From Leptodactylus fallax (taxonomy: Eukaryota > Chordata > Amphibia > Anura > Leptodactylidae), in contig CAMRHE010000035.1 of assembly GCA_947044405.1 (NCBI GenBank), positions 7,909,501-7,973,500 on the forward strand: a stretch of DNA of 64,000 nt, read 5' to 3'. The notes under the pieces were generated by a model. That model was not told the origin of the DNA. It was given only the letters and a program-made list of their open reading frames with translations, and ran no database searches. Position 1 is the stretch's first letter, and the number at the start of each line of letters is the position of its first letter. The position numbers were made by a program, and so were the translations under genes. Below are positions 23,281 to 34,900 of the stretch, one piece after another.

Positions 23281-26200
23281 GCCCTTCCTGACATCTACCA
23301 TCATAGTTCGGCACAGCAGAGAAGGACTTCCCGCATACCATTGTACTATTACAACGGAAGCATGGTGCGCACACAGCAACTGAGTATATAGCTGACACTT
23401 TTCTCTAACACCCACGGTCAGAGCTGAGCTCCAATGGCAGGTGTTAACCCTCGCGACATCTCAGAGGTTTTACTATCTAATGTGCCCCCAATCACCCACG
23501 GGGGTTTGCCAGTGTTCTAATTTGGCAGCTCAGGGTCTGATCAGTGACCCAGTGTCTGCCCGCCACATACTTGGGTGATCCTGCCCATAATGGAGATGTG
23601 TGATGGTTGTTTTATAAATAAAGAACTGTGTGTTGAGAATTAACATTTGGGTGAGCACATTGCCTTGATTTCGTTTGGACTCCACCAGCCCAGGAGGGGT
23701 ACCATTTTGTCTTCTTGTTCCTTTACACTGAGGTTCCTTGTGGGCGAAAAAGGCTCCAGCTGGTCTTGAAACACCCTCAGATCAAAAGTATATGTGTCGC
23801 TCTACACAACCGGATAAGGTGAGTAATCCTTCTTCACCAAACTACCTATTATACGCTGCTACATATGCAGAATTACACTACGTAGTGCTCAGTGCTCATC
23901 TATTTTTGTAAGCTGTATGACAAGAAGATCATTTCAAAATTTTTTTCATAATTAAACACAAAACCTATTGACCAATATCTACCACTAAGACAAAGTACAA
24001 TGTGTCACGAAAAAACAATCTCAAAATCACTTTGGTAAGTTGAAATGTTCCAAAGTTATTACCACATGAAGTGACACATGTCAAATTTGAAAAATCGAGC
24101 TCTGTCACAAACACATATATTAGGTAGCGTCATAATCATCATGCAGAATAAAAGTAACATGTTATTTATGCAGTACGATGAACACTGCAAAATTTAAAGT
24201 TAAGAAAATACTGAATATAGTTGTGTGCATTAGGCATAAATTATAGGCACCCTGAGATTGGGGAATTGAAAAATACAATTAGTCCCACAGAAAACAAGTC
24301 TTTAAACAGCTACTTTGGTACAAAAGTAAATATGACTTTCAGAATGTGATAATGAAAAAAGTAAAAAAAAAGAATTGCTGCATTCTGAAGGTCAAACTGA
24401 CCAAATGTAGACTTGTGGTCTCTCTTGTCATGTCAGTTTTAATAAATAATAAATGTACTTGCCTATGATATAATAATTGAAAAACATCTTTTCTTAGAAC
24501 TCTTCATTACATTGTTGTGAAATGTAATAATCTTGTTGATATGATGATGTAATTCATTCCCAGATGTGACCCATGGGATATATCGGGAGGCCTCAAGGTT
24601 TATTTATTGATTTCTTCATAAAAAGTAGATACAGGAAAAATATACAGAATAATACTTGTAGCACTCAATTGTCAGGCTTCTATAGTTGAAGTTATTATGT
24701 TTAGAGATCAGAAACTTCAGCCAGCCAGCTTTCTGTGTGTATGCTTATGTGCAGTCCCGTCAGTGTGAACACACCACGTAAGTGTGATCCTCCAACAGCC
24801 AATCATTTATTCCATTAAAGTAGTTGTGTCTTAGTACCTTGGACAGTCCTGTCACTATATACTTATACATATAATTCCAATGTATCTTATACCCTTCACA
24901 TGCCCTTGTGTACCAAGATAGAAGTGAATGTCAACAGATGTATATAGTTAACTTTCTATGTCCCATTCACATAAATATTGTAACTCATAATATTTAACAG
25001 TTCTTCATCTTTTTTTTCCTGCTAGAAGTTTCTTAATAAATTGACAATTTAATATTACCATTCGGGGGTTGTTCCTGCACACTCTCCCGCTATCCGATCA
25101 GTGCTGCAGTGTCAGACTGCTTAGGGACACACACCTTTAACACAAGGAATGGTAACACCCAGTTGCAAGTCATTGATAATCTTCTAGCAGGAATAACAGA
25201 AGTACAGTACAGCACAGAGTTATAAATTTAAGATAATTTCCATTTAGTGTTTAATAAAGCAGATATGTCAGTAGAATTGACAGAACTGTTAGAATTACGG
25301 TGAAATGTAGCGGAGGAGGCAACCTTTTGTGTGCTCAAAATTATTGAATGGGGAAAAGTGACCACCAGCATTAACTAAACATTAGTCAGACATTCCCACT
25401 GGGTGAACAACACAATCGCCCATATTCAAGGAGGTGGTGAAAGGTCATGCTCAACAACTGTCAAACCCCCAAAATATCAAATTGAGTCCCTATTGGTATA
25501 CCTTTCAAGTAAATAAATGCCCACAATATCCAGTGGGGAAGGTGCTCTTCATTAGTGCATTAATCTGTTATAAACAACCATGTAAATAAGGCTAGGGCCA
25601 CACAGCGACATTTGTAGCAACGTTGCACAATGCGATGCTGCAAAATGCATGCGTCTGCGATTGTTTTTTTTTTTTTAATACTTTAAAGATAATTGTAATG
25701 AACTATCCATACCTTCACAAATACACATGAATATAAAAAAAATCTTGCTTTTTTTGCAAGCAACTTTAGTGAGATTTTAAGTCATGCTTACAAAGTAGCC
25801 CTAAACATATATTGTTGGCTGGTGTTGATAGCCAATCCATTTGAGGTGGGTGCCTTGTACACAAACACAGTGATTGTCCGCTCTCAAATGATCTTAGACA
25901 AAGGCTCCATGCACATTAATGTGTACTTTGTCAGTGTGCTAGCCTTGTTTTTAATGGACACATGCAGATATCAGCCATATGTCGTCTGTGTCATTTCCCA
26001 CAGGCCCGTCAATGCCCATTTTCATGTTCTTGTAGCCGTAATATGTAATGGCAGTTCCATAAAGATCCAGGTATATATTATGTAGAACAGCCAATAGAGT
26101 GTATCCACATCACCTATGATCGCAGCCTTCTTGCTACAAGGCTTTTCTACATTATCACTATATTTTAATAATAGATTTACTTGAGGAGCATGTGCCATGT

Positions 26201-26424
26201 ACTTTACAATCAAGTAGTCTTGTTCAAAATACAGCTGTATCTTTGTATTTGTCTTGCACTTATATGTGGGTGTTTTGTTCTCTTTCAGGTCTAATATCAG
26301 CTCCAATGATGTAACCTTTTTCAGTTTAAGGTAAAGTATTTGTGCTCCATTATGTATTCACATACTGTTAAGAGGTTCAAGCGACTAGAACATAAGGCTG
26401 CTTATAAACGTTGATATAGATATA
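23281..26424. other. Three kilobases with no recognised gene
   Basis: Only short frames. AAATAAAGAACTGTGTGTTG near 23617 has the look of a repeat 3' end. A MITE-arm-like segment lies at 25588-25670 (AAGGCTAGGGCCACACAGCG). Nothing else is identified. Confidence 0.4.
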
Positions 26425-28011
26425 CAGTGGGGAAAAAAAAGTATTTAGTCAGCCACCAATTGTGCAAGTTCTCCCACTTAAAAAGATGAGAGAGGCGTGT
26501 AATTGACATCATAGGTACACCTCAACTATGAGAGACAAAATGAGAAAACATATCTAGAAAATCACATTGATTTTTTTTTTAAGAATTTATTTGCAAATTA
26601 TGGTGGAAAATAAGTATTTGGTCACCTACAAACAAGCAAGATTTCTGACTCTCACAGACCTGTAGCTTCTTCTTTAAGAGGCTCCTCTGTCCTCCACTCA
26701 TTGCCTGTAGTAATGGCACCTGTTTGAAATTGTTATCAGTATAAAAGACACCTGTCCACAACCTCAAACAGTCACACTCCAAACTCCACTATGGTGAAGA
26801 CCAAAGAGCTGTGGAAGGACACCAGAAACAAAATTGTTGACCTGCACCAGGCTGGGAAGACTGAATCTGCAATAGGCAAGCAGCTTGGTGTGAATAAATC
26901 AACTGTGGGAGCAATAATTAGAAAATGGAAGACATACAAGACCACTGATAATCTCCCTCGATCAGGGGCTCACCCTGTGGGGTCAAAATGATCACAAGAA
27001 CAGTGAGCAAAAATCCCAGAACCACACGGGGGGGGGGGACCTAGTGAATGACCTGCAGAAAGCTGGGACTAACGTAACAAAGGCTACCGTCAGTAACACA
27101 CTACACCGCCAGAGACTCAGATCCTGCAGTGCCAGACGTGTCCCCCTGTTTAAGCCATATCCGGGCCCATCTGAAGTTTGCTAGAGAGCATTTGGATGTT
27201 CCAGAAGAGTATTGGGAGAATGTCATATGGTCAGATGAAACCAAAGTAGAACTGTTTGGTAGAAACACAACTCGTCGTGTTTGGAGGAGAGTGAATGCTG
27301 AGTTGCATCCAAAGAAACCATACCTACTGTGAAGCATGGGGGTGGCAACATCATGCTTTGGGGCTGTTTCTCTGCAAAGGGACCAGGACGACTGATCCGT
27401 GTAAATGAAAGAATGAATAGGGCCATGTATCGTGAGATTTTGAGTGCAAACTTCCTTCCATCAGCAAGGGCATTGAAGATGAAATGTGGCTGTGTCTTTC
27501 AGCATGACAATGATCCCAAGCACATCGCCAGGGCAACGAAGGAGTAGCTTCGTAAGAAGCATTTCAAGGTCCTGAGGCCTAGGCAGTCTCCAGATCTCAA
27601 CCCCATAGAAAACCTTTGGAGGGAGTTGAAAGTCCGTGTTGCCCAGCGACAGCCCCAAAACATCACTGCTCTAGAGGAGATCTGTATGGAGGAATGGGCC
27701 AACATACCAGCAACAGTGTGTGCCAACCTTGTGAAGACTTACAGAAAACTTTTGACCTCTATCATTGCCAACAAAGGATATATAACAAAGTATTGAGATG
27801 AACTTTTGTTATTGACCAAATACTTATTTTCCACCATAATTTGCAAATAAATTCTTTAAAAATCAGACAATGTGATTTTCTGCATCTGTTTTCTCATTTT
27901 GTCTCTCATAGTTGAGGTCTACCTATGATGACAATTACAGGCCTCTCTCATCTTTTTAAGTGGGAGAACTTGCACAATTGGTGGCTGACTAAATACTTTT
28001 TTTCCCCACTG
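26425..28011 (+). mobile_element. Tc1-like element, CAGTGGGG family, copy 2
   Basis: The element is 1587 bp between TA at 26423-26424 and 28012-28013. It has the same IR/DR ends as copy 1. The transposase is broken by several short deletions. Confidence 0.93.
26791..27796 (+). pseudogene. Broken Tc1 transposase (CAGTGGGG family, copy 2)
   Basis: Opens [15 protein letters not shown] 13-bp deletion near 26970 relative to copy 1 (CTCACCC in place of the longer stretch) shifts the frame. A poly-G run expands at about 27026, and short losses occur near 27150 and 27316. A TAG replaces a tryptophan codon at 27545-27547, and more bases are lost near 27575. [11 protein letters not shown] and HDNDPKH are still legible. 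It ends YITKY and TGA at 27794-27796. More decayed than copy 1. Confidence 0.9.
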
Positions 28012-28089
28012 TATATAAGTGAAATCCTGTGCTGTTTGTGAAGGGAGTTATATAAGTATTATAAATAAATAAATGCTCCTCATTTATCT

Positions 28090-28425
28090 TCAGTATCCTT
28101 TTTTGCTAGGACTTCCTAGTTCACAAGACCTTAGTCTTATTTGACTGAAATTCACTGTTCTAAAATTCCAGGTTTTTGTATCTACCTTTTGTAAAGTTTT
28201 ATTAATTATTATTTTGAAACTTACAATATTATGGGTGCTGCTGCGGCGCATCAGGACCTGCAAATCTGAACTTGTACAGTACCTCCTTCCACTCCCCACC
28301 CCCCGCTTTTTGTCTTTCCTATACTTTCTGAACAATGTGTAGCCCTCTATATTTTCTACCTGGAAATGGCACCCATTAAGCCAGGTTTCTGTTATGCCCA
28401 CTATATCATACTCTGTGTCTATCAT
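28090..28425 (-). pseudogene. CR1-like LINE ORF2, start of endonuclease domain
   Basis: The minus strand encodes YDIVGITETWLN and EGYTLFRKYRKDKKRGVG, the first blocks of an AP-type endonuclease that nicks target DNA for LINE insertion. The ETWL glutamate is a catalytic metal ligand in this family. The frame is lost by 28090 and the reverse transcriptase is absent, so the copy is truncated at its 3' side. Confidence 0.82.
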
Positions 28426-29550
28426 TAGAGTTTCCCAGTTCGTCCATTTTATTTGCCAGACTCCTTGCAGTAGTCAGCAAACCTTACCATTACCTCTATT
28501 TTCTTAGGTTCACATATATTCCCATCCCATTTCCCTTTCTAACAACAACCCCCAGTATATTCCCATCAACTCCTACTATTTCCGTACTATATCCCTGTGT
28601 TTGTATAATCGCTTTAACCCCAAAAGATCCCAGTCTTTCTCCAGCCACACCTTCCCTTATCTATATAGGTGGAGCTCGTCCCTGACATAGAGCCTATAAA
28701 TGACAGAGAAATCCTTCCTGCAGCAATTTCTAAGCTACTTTATGAATTCCCTAAGCTTCAAATATCTTTGTAGTGACTCTTGTGACATTGGTTGTATTCT
28801 AGAGTATATTACCTTGGAGGTTATTGACTGCTCTTCTATCTCCCTTAAATTGTTTTTAAAGACCTTGCATTTCACACTCTTTTAGTCATTGGTACCAATG
28901 TATACTATGACTTCTGGGACCTCCCCCAGCTCCATGCAGCAATCTGTTTATCCAAGTTACAATATGCTGAATCCAAGCATCTGGAAGACAAACACTGTTT
29001 GGCCTTAAAGGCCTCGGCAGCAGATTACCTTGTCTGTCCACCTAATAACAGAATCCCCTACCACCAGCGTCTGTTATATCTTTGCTGCGTTCCTAATTCC
29101 ATCCTTCCTACAGCAGTCTTTATCCCACTTGCTATGAATAACGCCCTGCTGTAGTGATGCTACTCCTGGACTTCACTTTCGATTAGCAGTCAAACAGGCA
29201 TATTTACAAGGGTGCACTACTTCAGGGCTAGTCTCGCTGGTTCTTTTTCACCTACCCCTTTTTCTTGCAGTTACCCAGCTAGCTATCTCTGGCTCCTGTG
29301 TTTGCCCACCTCCACCCACCCCTTTTTCACTGGCCGCAGCCAGTGTCTGCTCAGTGAACACTAAACTTCTCTCAAGGTTTGCAATTCTCCTGACTGTTAT
29401 CAGTTGGATATTCAGATCCAGAACCTGGTCTTCTACATAAACAATACAGGTATATTCAACCTCAGATGGCTGTTCAAGACAAATATACATTGCACAAGAC
29501 ATACATTTAGTAATATTATTCATGGAGCTCATATTTAAATGGGAATGCAA
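28426..29550 (-). pseudogene. CR1-like LINE ORF1 with SGNH-esterase motifs
   Basis: Read on the minus strand. The upstream part (29550-29248) encodes LEVEYTCIVYVEDQVLDLN-like and QPSEVEYTC sequence with a possible coiled coil. Next comes VVGDSVIRWTDK (about 29050-29015), the GDS block I of SGNH hydrolases. Then PEVIVYIGTND (about 28905-28868) is the GTND block III. Esterase-type ORF1 proteins are known in CR1 LINEs. Several stops and frame changes interrupt it, so it is a relic. It directly precedes the endonuclease start at 28425. Confidence 0.75.
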
Positions 29551-29919
29551 TTATAAAAATAAATATATAGAAAACCCCTTTTCCTCTATAACTGTTACTA
29601 TTTTAGATCAGAATACAAATACTATACGCAAGATAGGCTAACCAAACTCTAATTTCCTGTGTCCCTGTGTTGAGCTATGGCCTGGTTTTCCGGGTCTTAT
29701 AAAATTGGTAAGAAGTCCCGGAAGCTTTGTTTTACAGTTTACGTATTTGAAAAAAATGGGATTCATTTGGCATCATCTGCAAGTTGCTTCTCATTTTCTA
29801 CTTTAGTTAGTTCCCTTCTTGCAGCTTTTATTGGTTACCTTATACTTCATCAAAGCTTATTCTGCACCTTCAGACTTTTTGTTTGTTTGTTTTTAACCTT
29901 ACTCGTAAGCTACATTGGA

Positions 29920-30416
29920 GAAAAGGAAAGAAATGGAGTATAAATTTATGCAAAAATTTCAAACTCTGCAATTTGGACTTAATATTCATGCCAGCTTCAT
30001 GTCACACTATGTTTGAACCATGAACTGAACTCAATATTCATGCCAGCTTCAAATCACACTATGTGTGACCTGTGAGGGTCACAAATCACCTCCTGATAGC
30101 AAACAGATGACAGCAAGAATTACTGATCCCTCCGTCACGCACCACAAGTTTCCAGACTGTTTTTTTTGACCTGTTGTAAATAACTTCTCTACTTAGATTG
30201 CAATTTTTTTTAAGGACTCTAAAATGCTTTGAAAACCATGTGTATAAAAATCTGTTAATTTTCAGTTCTTGTATCACACCATGTCTGATGAAGGGAGCAA
30301 GTACTCCTGAAAGCTTACTTATAAATATACTCAGTTAGCCTCTAAAAGGTATCGCCTGATTTCTTCACTCTTCCACTACTTTCAATGGCTAACACGGTAC
30401 AACATTATACTACTAT
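29920..30416 (+). mobile_element. 3' end of a Penelope-like element
   Basis: Matches the 3' portions of the Penelope-like copies at 60610-62078 (minus) and 62530-62880 (plus): AAATTTCAAACTCTGCAATT, GATCCCTCCGTCACGC, CTGTTGTAAATAACTTCTC, and the end CTAACACGGTACAACATTAT. The coding part is gone apart from the last codons. A 60-bp internal segment (AATATTCATGCCAGCTTC) is duplicated at 29978 and 30032. Confidence 0.82.
30280..30322 (+). ncRNA. Hammerhead-ribozyme-like core in the Penelope 3' region
   Basis: CTGATGA at 30285-30291 is followed by a 17-nt segment able to form a short stem (AGGGAG with CTCCT). Then comes GAAA at 30309-30312 and the self-complementary AAGCTT. This is the order of the hammerhead catalytic core. 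Hammerhead motifs are known from Penelope-like elements, where the very short stem III lets two copies dimerise. Stem I is weak here, so activity is doubtful. Confidence 0.45.
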
Positions 30417-30419
30417 CAA

Positions 30420-31333
30420 CCTGTTCTTGTTTCTCACTCACAGGGCTCATCCTCCTTTCTCTATAACCTGTTCTGTCTGTAAGACTTTAGTGAATATCTC
30501 TCTGGCAATGAGTTCGGCAGTTTAACAGGCAGAGGAGGAGTTGCTCACAGGAGATAGAAGCATTTTTGAGATATTTTCACCTAAACTATTCATCTACAAA
30601 AAAAAAAAAATACATTTTTAATTATAATTTGTAAGGTTTTACGGTAATGCTGTAACTATTCTTTTGATCACTGAGATCATTATTTGCTACTGAGCATGTG
30701 AAACACAATCCTTCCTAAAACAGGTAAGTGAGGGAAAAGGTAGAAGGAGAGTCAGTAAACAGTGGAGATTAAAGGAGTAGAGGGGGCAGTAGAGGGTAGA
30801 TAACAACTAAGTAAATGACAAATACCAGGAGTATGGCTATGTAACTGTATTTAAGACTAGCTTACAGAGACATTTCAGACCCAGACACATTAGTATTTTC
30901 TTTTCTTTCTACATGTAAACCATTTGTACACATTTTATAAATGAAAAAATCTTTAACACAAAAGCATGAAAAAGATTATGTTTGGCAGTAAAATGTTAGA
31001 TGTTTATTCATTACAACAGCTTCATTACAACAGCTTCACAATCTAATTCACTGTTTACTTTTTTCCAAGTTGCCAGTTCTTCATGTTCCAACAGTTGTTG
31101 AACTCTCTTGAGCCACTGTGACTTGCTAGGATGATTACTGTAATGCTCCAAGGCTGTGGAGCCCGAGTCGTAGAGTTGAATTTGGGGTCAGTTTTGGGTG
31201 GAGTTGGAGTCAGAAAAAAGTGACTAACTCTGACTTCAAAATTATGTCATTATTATAAAATATATTATACAGTTATTTATATTGTGTAATTAATTAGAGG
31301 CGTGGTTTGTTACATATTTACTTTTATAGGACA
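30420..31333. repeat. Unassigned, with one arm of a diverged repeat near 31140-31290
   Basis: GGAGTTGGAGTCAGAAAAAA at about 31200 and GAGTTGGAGTTGGGCTGTGG at about 31681 look like two arms of one old element, split by the SINE at 31334. Upstream of it nothing is recognised. No gene. Confidence 0.4.
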
Positions 31334-31602
31334 GGGCAGCACGGTGGCTCAGTGGTTAGCAATGCAGCCTTGCAGCGCTGGAGTCCTGGGTTCAAATCCT
31401 GCCAAGGACAACATCTGCAAGGAGTTTGTATGTTCTCCCCGTGTTTGAGTGGGTTCCTCCGGGTACTCCGGTTTCCTCCCACACTCCAAAAACATACTGC
31501 TAGGGAATATAGATTGCGAGCCCTATATGGGACAGTGACTGTCAATGTCTGTAAAGCACTGTGAAATATGATGGTGCTATATAAGTAAGCATAATAAATA
31601 GG
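31334..31602 (+). mobile_element. tRNA-derived SINE
   Basis: The head GGGCAGCACGGTGGCTCAGT contains an RNA polymerase III A box (TGGCTCAGTGG, 31345-31355) and a B box (GGTTCAAATCC, 31389-31399). The body has GTTTGTATGTTCTCCCCGTG and TTTCCTCCCACACTCCAAAA, the conserved block of vertebrate V-SINE-type elements. The tail is GATGGTGCTATATAAGTAAG. Non-coding. It lies about 320 bp upstream of the first MANEA coding exon, inside the intron. Confidence 0.88.
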
Positions 31603-31924
31603 AAGTCAGTCACTAGCTTTTTGTGAATTAAAGGAACTATACTGCATCTCTCTGACTATGCTTGTCAGCAATTTATGAAGGAGTTGGAGTTGGGCTGTGG
31701 AAAAATAGACAGAGTCAGATCTCTGGTCTTGCTAAGCAGGAACATCAAGAGCTTTGGTGCAGTAAGAAACCATGTGGGAATTTGAACTGCTGAAGCTTCA
31801 GGAAACTGAAGATCTTATAATTGCTTTAGTCTATGGGAACATCGTATTGCCTTGACTCTTGTTAAACAGTCCTTTCATGCAATGGAGATTTTTGTTCTTA
31901 CCTTTCTTCTTGTCTTTATTACAG

Positions 31925-34900
31925 CCGAGAATTAATGGGGCTGTGTCATCATGATAAGACTTCGCAGAAGAACATGTATCACCTTAGCAATTTTTATTTT
32001 CATTATTTGTTCTATTATGATGGGCTTGAAGTCACTGAGACCTGAAACAGCTGCTTTTGGAAATCCTTTTGGACTTGGCCTTTTACCAGAAATGCAGAAA
32101 GTGACCGCTGTTCATAAAAATTTAGGCATTAAATTGAGTAGCAAAGAACACACCAATGAACATATAGATAGAACTCTTTCACCAAAACCTGGAGACCTGG
32201 ACATGGAGTTACCTGTTCCTAATTATGACTTCCATGTGTTTTATTACACTTGGTATGGAAATCCTCAATTTGATGGAAAATATATTCACTGGAACCATGA
32301 CCAGCTGAAACATTGGGATGCCAAGATTGCCAACAATTACCCAACTGGAAAACACAATCCTCCTGAGGACATTGGATCAAATTTCTATCCAGAGTTAGGA
32401 TTGTACAGTTCCAAGGACCCTTCTATTCTTGAAGCTCACATGAAGCAAATGCAATCAGCAGCTATAGGTGAGCTCTACAATGTATGGTGTATATTTATTA
32501 TGTGTGTAATGGTAATGTTGTTCTTGCTTTGTTGGGGTTTTGTCATAACCTTATAAAGAATTATCACCAGTAACATAGGGTTGTTCGTTATACTGATATG
32601 TGTTCAGTAAAAGTAAATAGAAATCCGATTTTTAGATTGATTGTTTTACTTACTTTGTGTTAAACAATAGTATACACTCTACTCAATGTTAGTTTTCTTC
32701 GCTGTTCATTTTAGTTGTTCATCTTTCATTATAGTCAGAATAGGACAATGTAAAATGGAAAATCTGTTGTCCTTATTACATGTCTGTATATTGCAAGTTA
32801 GTTTAAAGGGAACCTTTTCTCAAAACTTTTTGCCATTTGTTCCAGTAAGGATTTCCATTGTGCCTGTGCCTTACTGCTTCTGCTATTCTGTATCCGAATA
32901 GAAGCAGTCCAAATTGTAGCCCAAACTTTACTTTCTTTTCTTGGATCCATGGCCATAAATCGTTGTCACTCTTGAATTGTCCACAATTTCCTGTATGAGG
33001 TCATCAAAAGCTTAGGTCATCATTCACATGAATTATTTAACACTTTCTCTTGCTGTCCCTGCTTGCAGGTCTTAAATCAACTTTTCTTTTTGTTAAATTA
33101 AACTGAGACATTTTAATGAAAATCTGTGCAAAAGCAAGTAGATAAGTTCCCCATAGCATCTAACTAATCTATAGCTGTCAATCCTTTAGCACACTGCACA
33201 AAATGAAGAAATGATCTGATTGGTTGGGATTGGCGCCATGTTCTGGAGGTTTCTTATTGCACTAGTTTTCATGGACATTTCTGTAAACTCTAAATGAACA
33301 GTAAAATATTATAATATTAATAGCCATAAAACTCATTCCACATTGCAAAATAATGGGTCTGTAAGTAAATGGGTGACATTAAACTTATTTCAGACCAAGT
33401 ATTATAATTCTACATTGCAGTCTACAGTCACCGATGCTTCCTGTCATTGGAACAGCATGAGAAATTTTCAGGGCAATTGAGCAGTGTAAGGACTTCCATT
33501 ACAACGGTGTGAAGTTATAAAGTGCCACTGTAACTGCAATTGTGATGCATTGTTAAAATTTAAAAAGTTCAATGGGCCATGAGGGATGATCTGTGAGAGG
33601 AATACTTAGATGAAATACAACATTTGGTCTCTGTCCATATCTCTCCTTAATTCAGGTTTGGTTTTACTGGTTTCTGATATTCACCACTATTGACAAGCAC
33701 TGCGAGATTACATTATGTGAACAGAAATGACTGATATTAGTAAACATTAGTGTCAATTACCTTTAGAAATGACCTCGGAAACATCCTTCGTTTCATTTCA
33801 CCGATGCATTCAGAAGGGGGGGGGACAAAAGACTTCCTTGTCCTGATCAGTGGTGTTCTGAACCCACTGATCTGCAAGGGCAAAACCCATTTAAATGTAA
33901 GCTTATTGGAACAAAGTTTTATATGTCTTGGCGCCCTAAAAACATTTTATCAGATCTTTACCTTTTACAGGGTCGTTCAGTTTTCAGGCCTTTTTGAAAC
34001 TGCTTTTGGAGCTGATTTTGAGGCATAAAAGCCTCAAACAGATTTAAAAAAGCATTGTTAACTCCCTCTTAAAGAGAGAGCACAAAAAGTTATAGTTCCA
34101 TTTGGCATATTTGCTCTTTCTATACTTTATTGTAAAGAGAGCAGTAGTAATAAGTATTAATTAGTGTTGTATTGTGTTCCACAAGTCTCTTTTGTATACA
34201 GTGTAAGCTTTGTCTCTTTAAGAAATGTAAGACTTGTTTATTTTATTTACAGGAGTGATATCCCTATCATGGTATCCACCACAAATGAGTGATGACAGTG
34301 GTATACCAACTGAGGATTTAGTACCAAATATTTTAGACATTGCTCATAAATATAGTCTAAAGGTAAGTAGGGGATTACAAATATAAATAATTAAAAATGT
34401 TGCAGAGTTTTAAAGATTTGCTGTAACCATCTTACTGGTGACAGCTGTTGTCTTAATTGGTTGCTAATGAATACAATCATGAATGCAGGTTCTATTCTTT
34501 CTATGGCCAACTTTCTATGCTCTGACACTCATGGCTGGGCTTCTGACAAGTCTGACTTCTTTACTGAAAACAGAGATCCCTTAATTGGTTGTTTAGTGCT
34601 TTGGAAAGCACCAAAGCATTATTTTCTGTTATTAAATATATATTAGGACATTCTTCTCCAAAGGCTTTATAGACAGATAGTGATGGCAAGTCTAGGGATC
34701 ATTGTTGGGACCTTCGGCAACCATGGTGACCCATCGGTACCTTCACTATAGTGTCAAAAGGTGGTAGATGGGCTGACACATCCAACATGTGATTGAACCT
34801 TAAAGGAGTTATCTGGTTTCTAACACTAATGGCCTATCTTTAGGATAGGCCATAAGTATTAGATCTGCAGGGATGTGACACCCGGGGAGCCCTGCAGATC

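Noticed and set aside
31334..31602. Considered as a tRNA gene because of A and B boxes
   Set aside because: The body continues into SINE sequence, and no cloverleaf with an anticodon arm and CCA-ready acceptor forms.
32468..32556. Extension of the first MANEA coding exon with a hydrophobic C-terminal tail
   Set aside because: Reading continues past a good donor (ATAG/GTGAGC), and the next exon restores the family sequence. It is intron read-through unless transcripts show retention.
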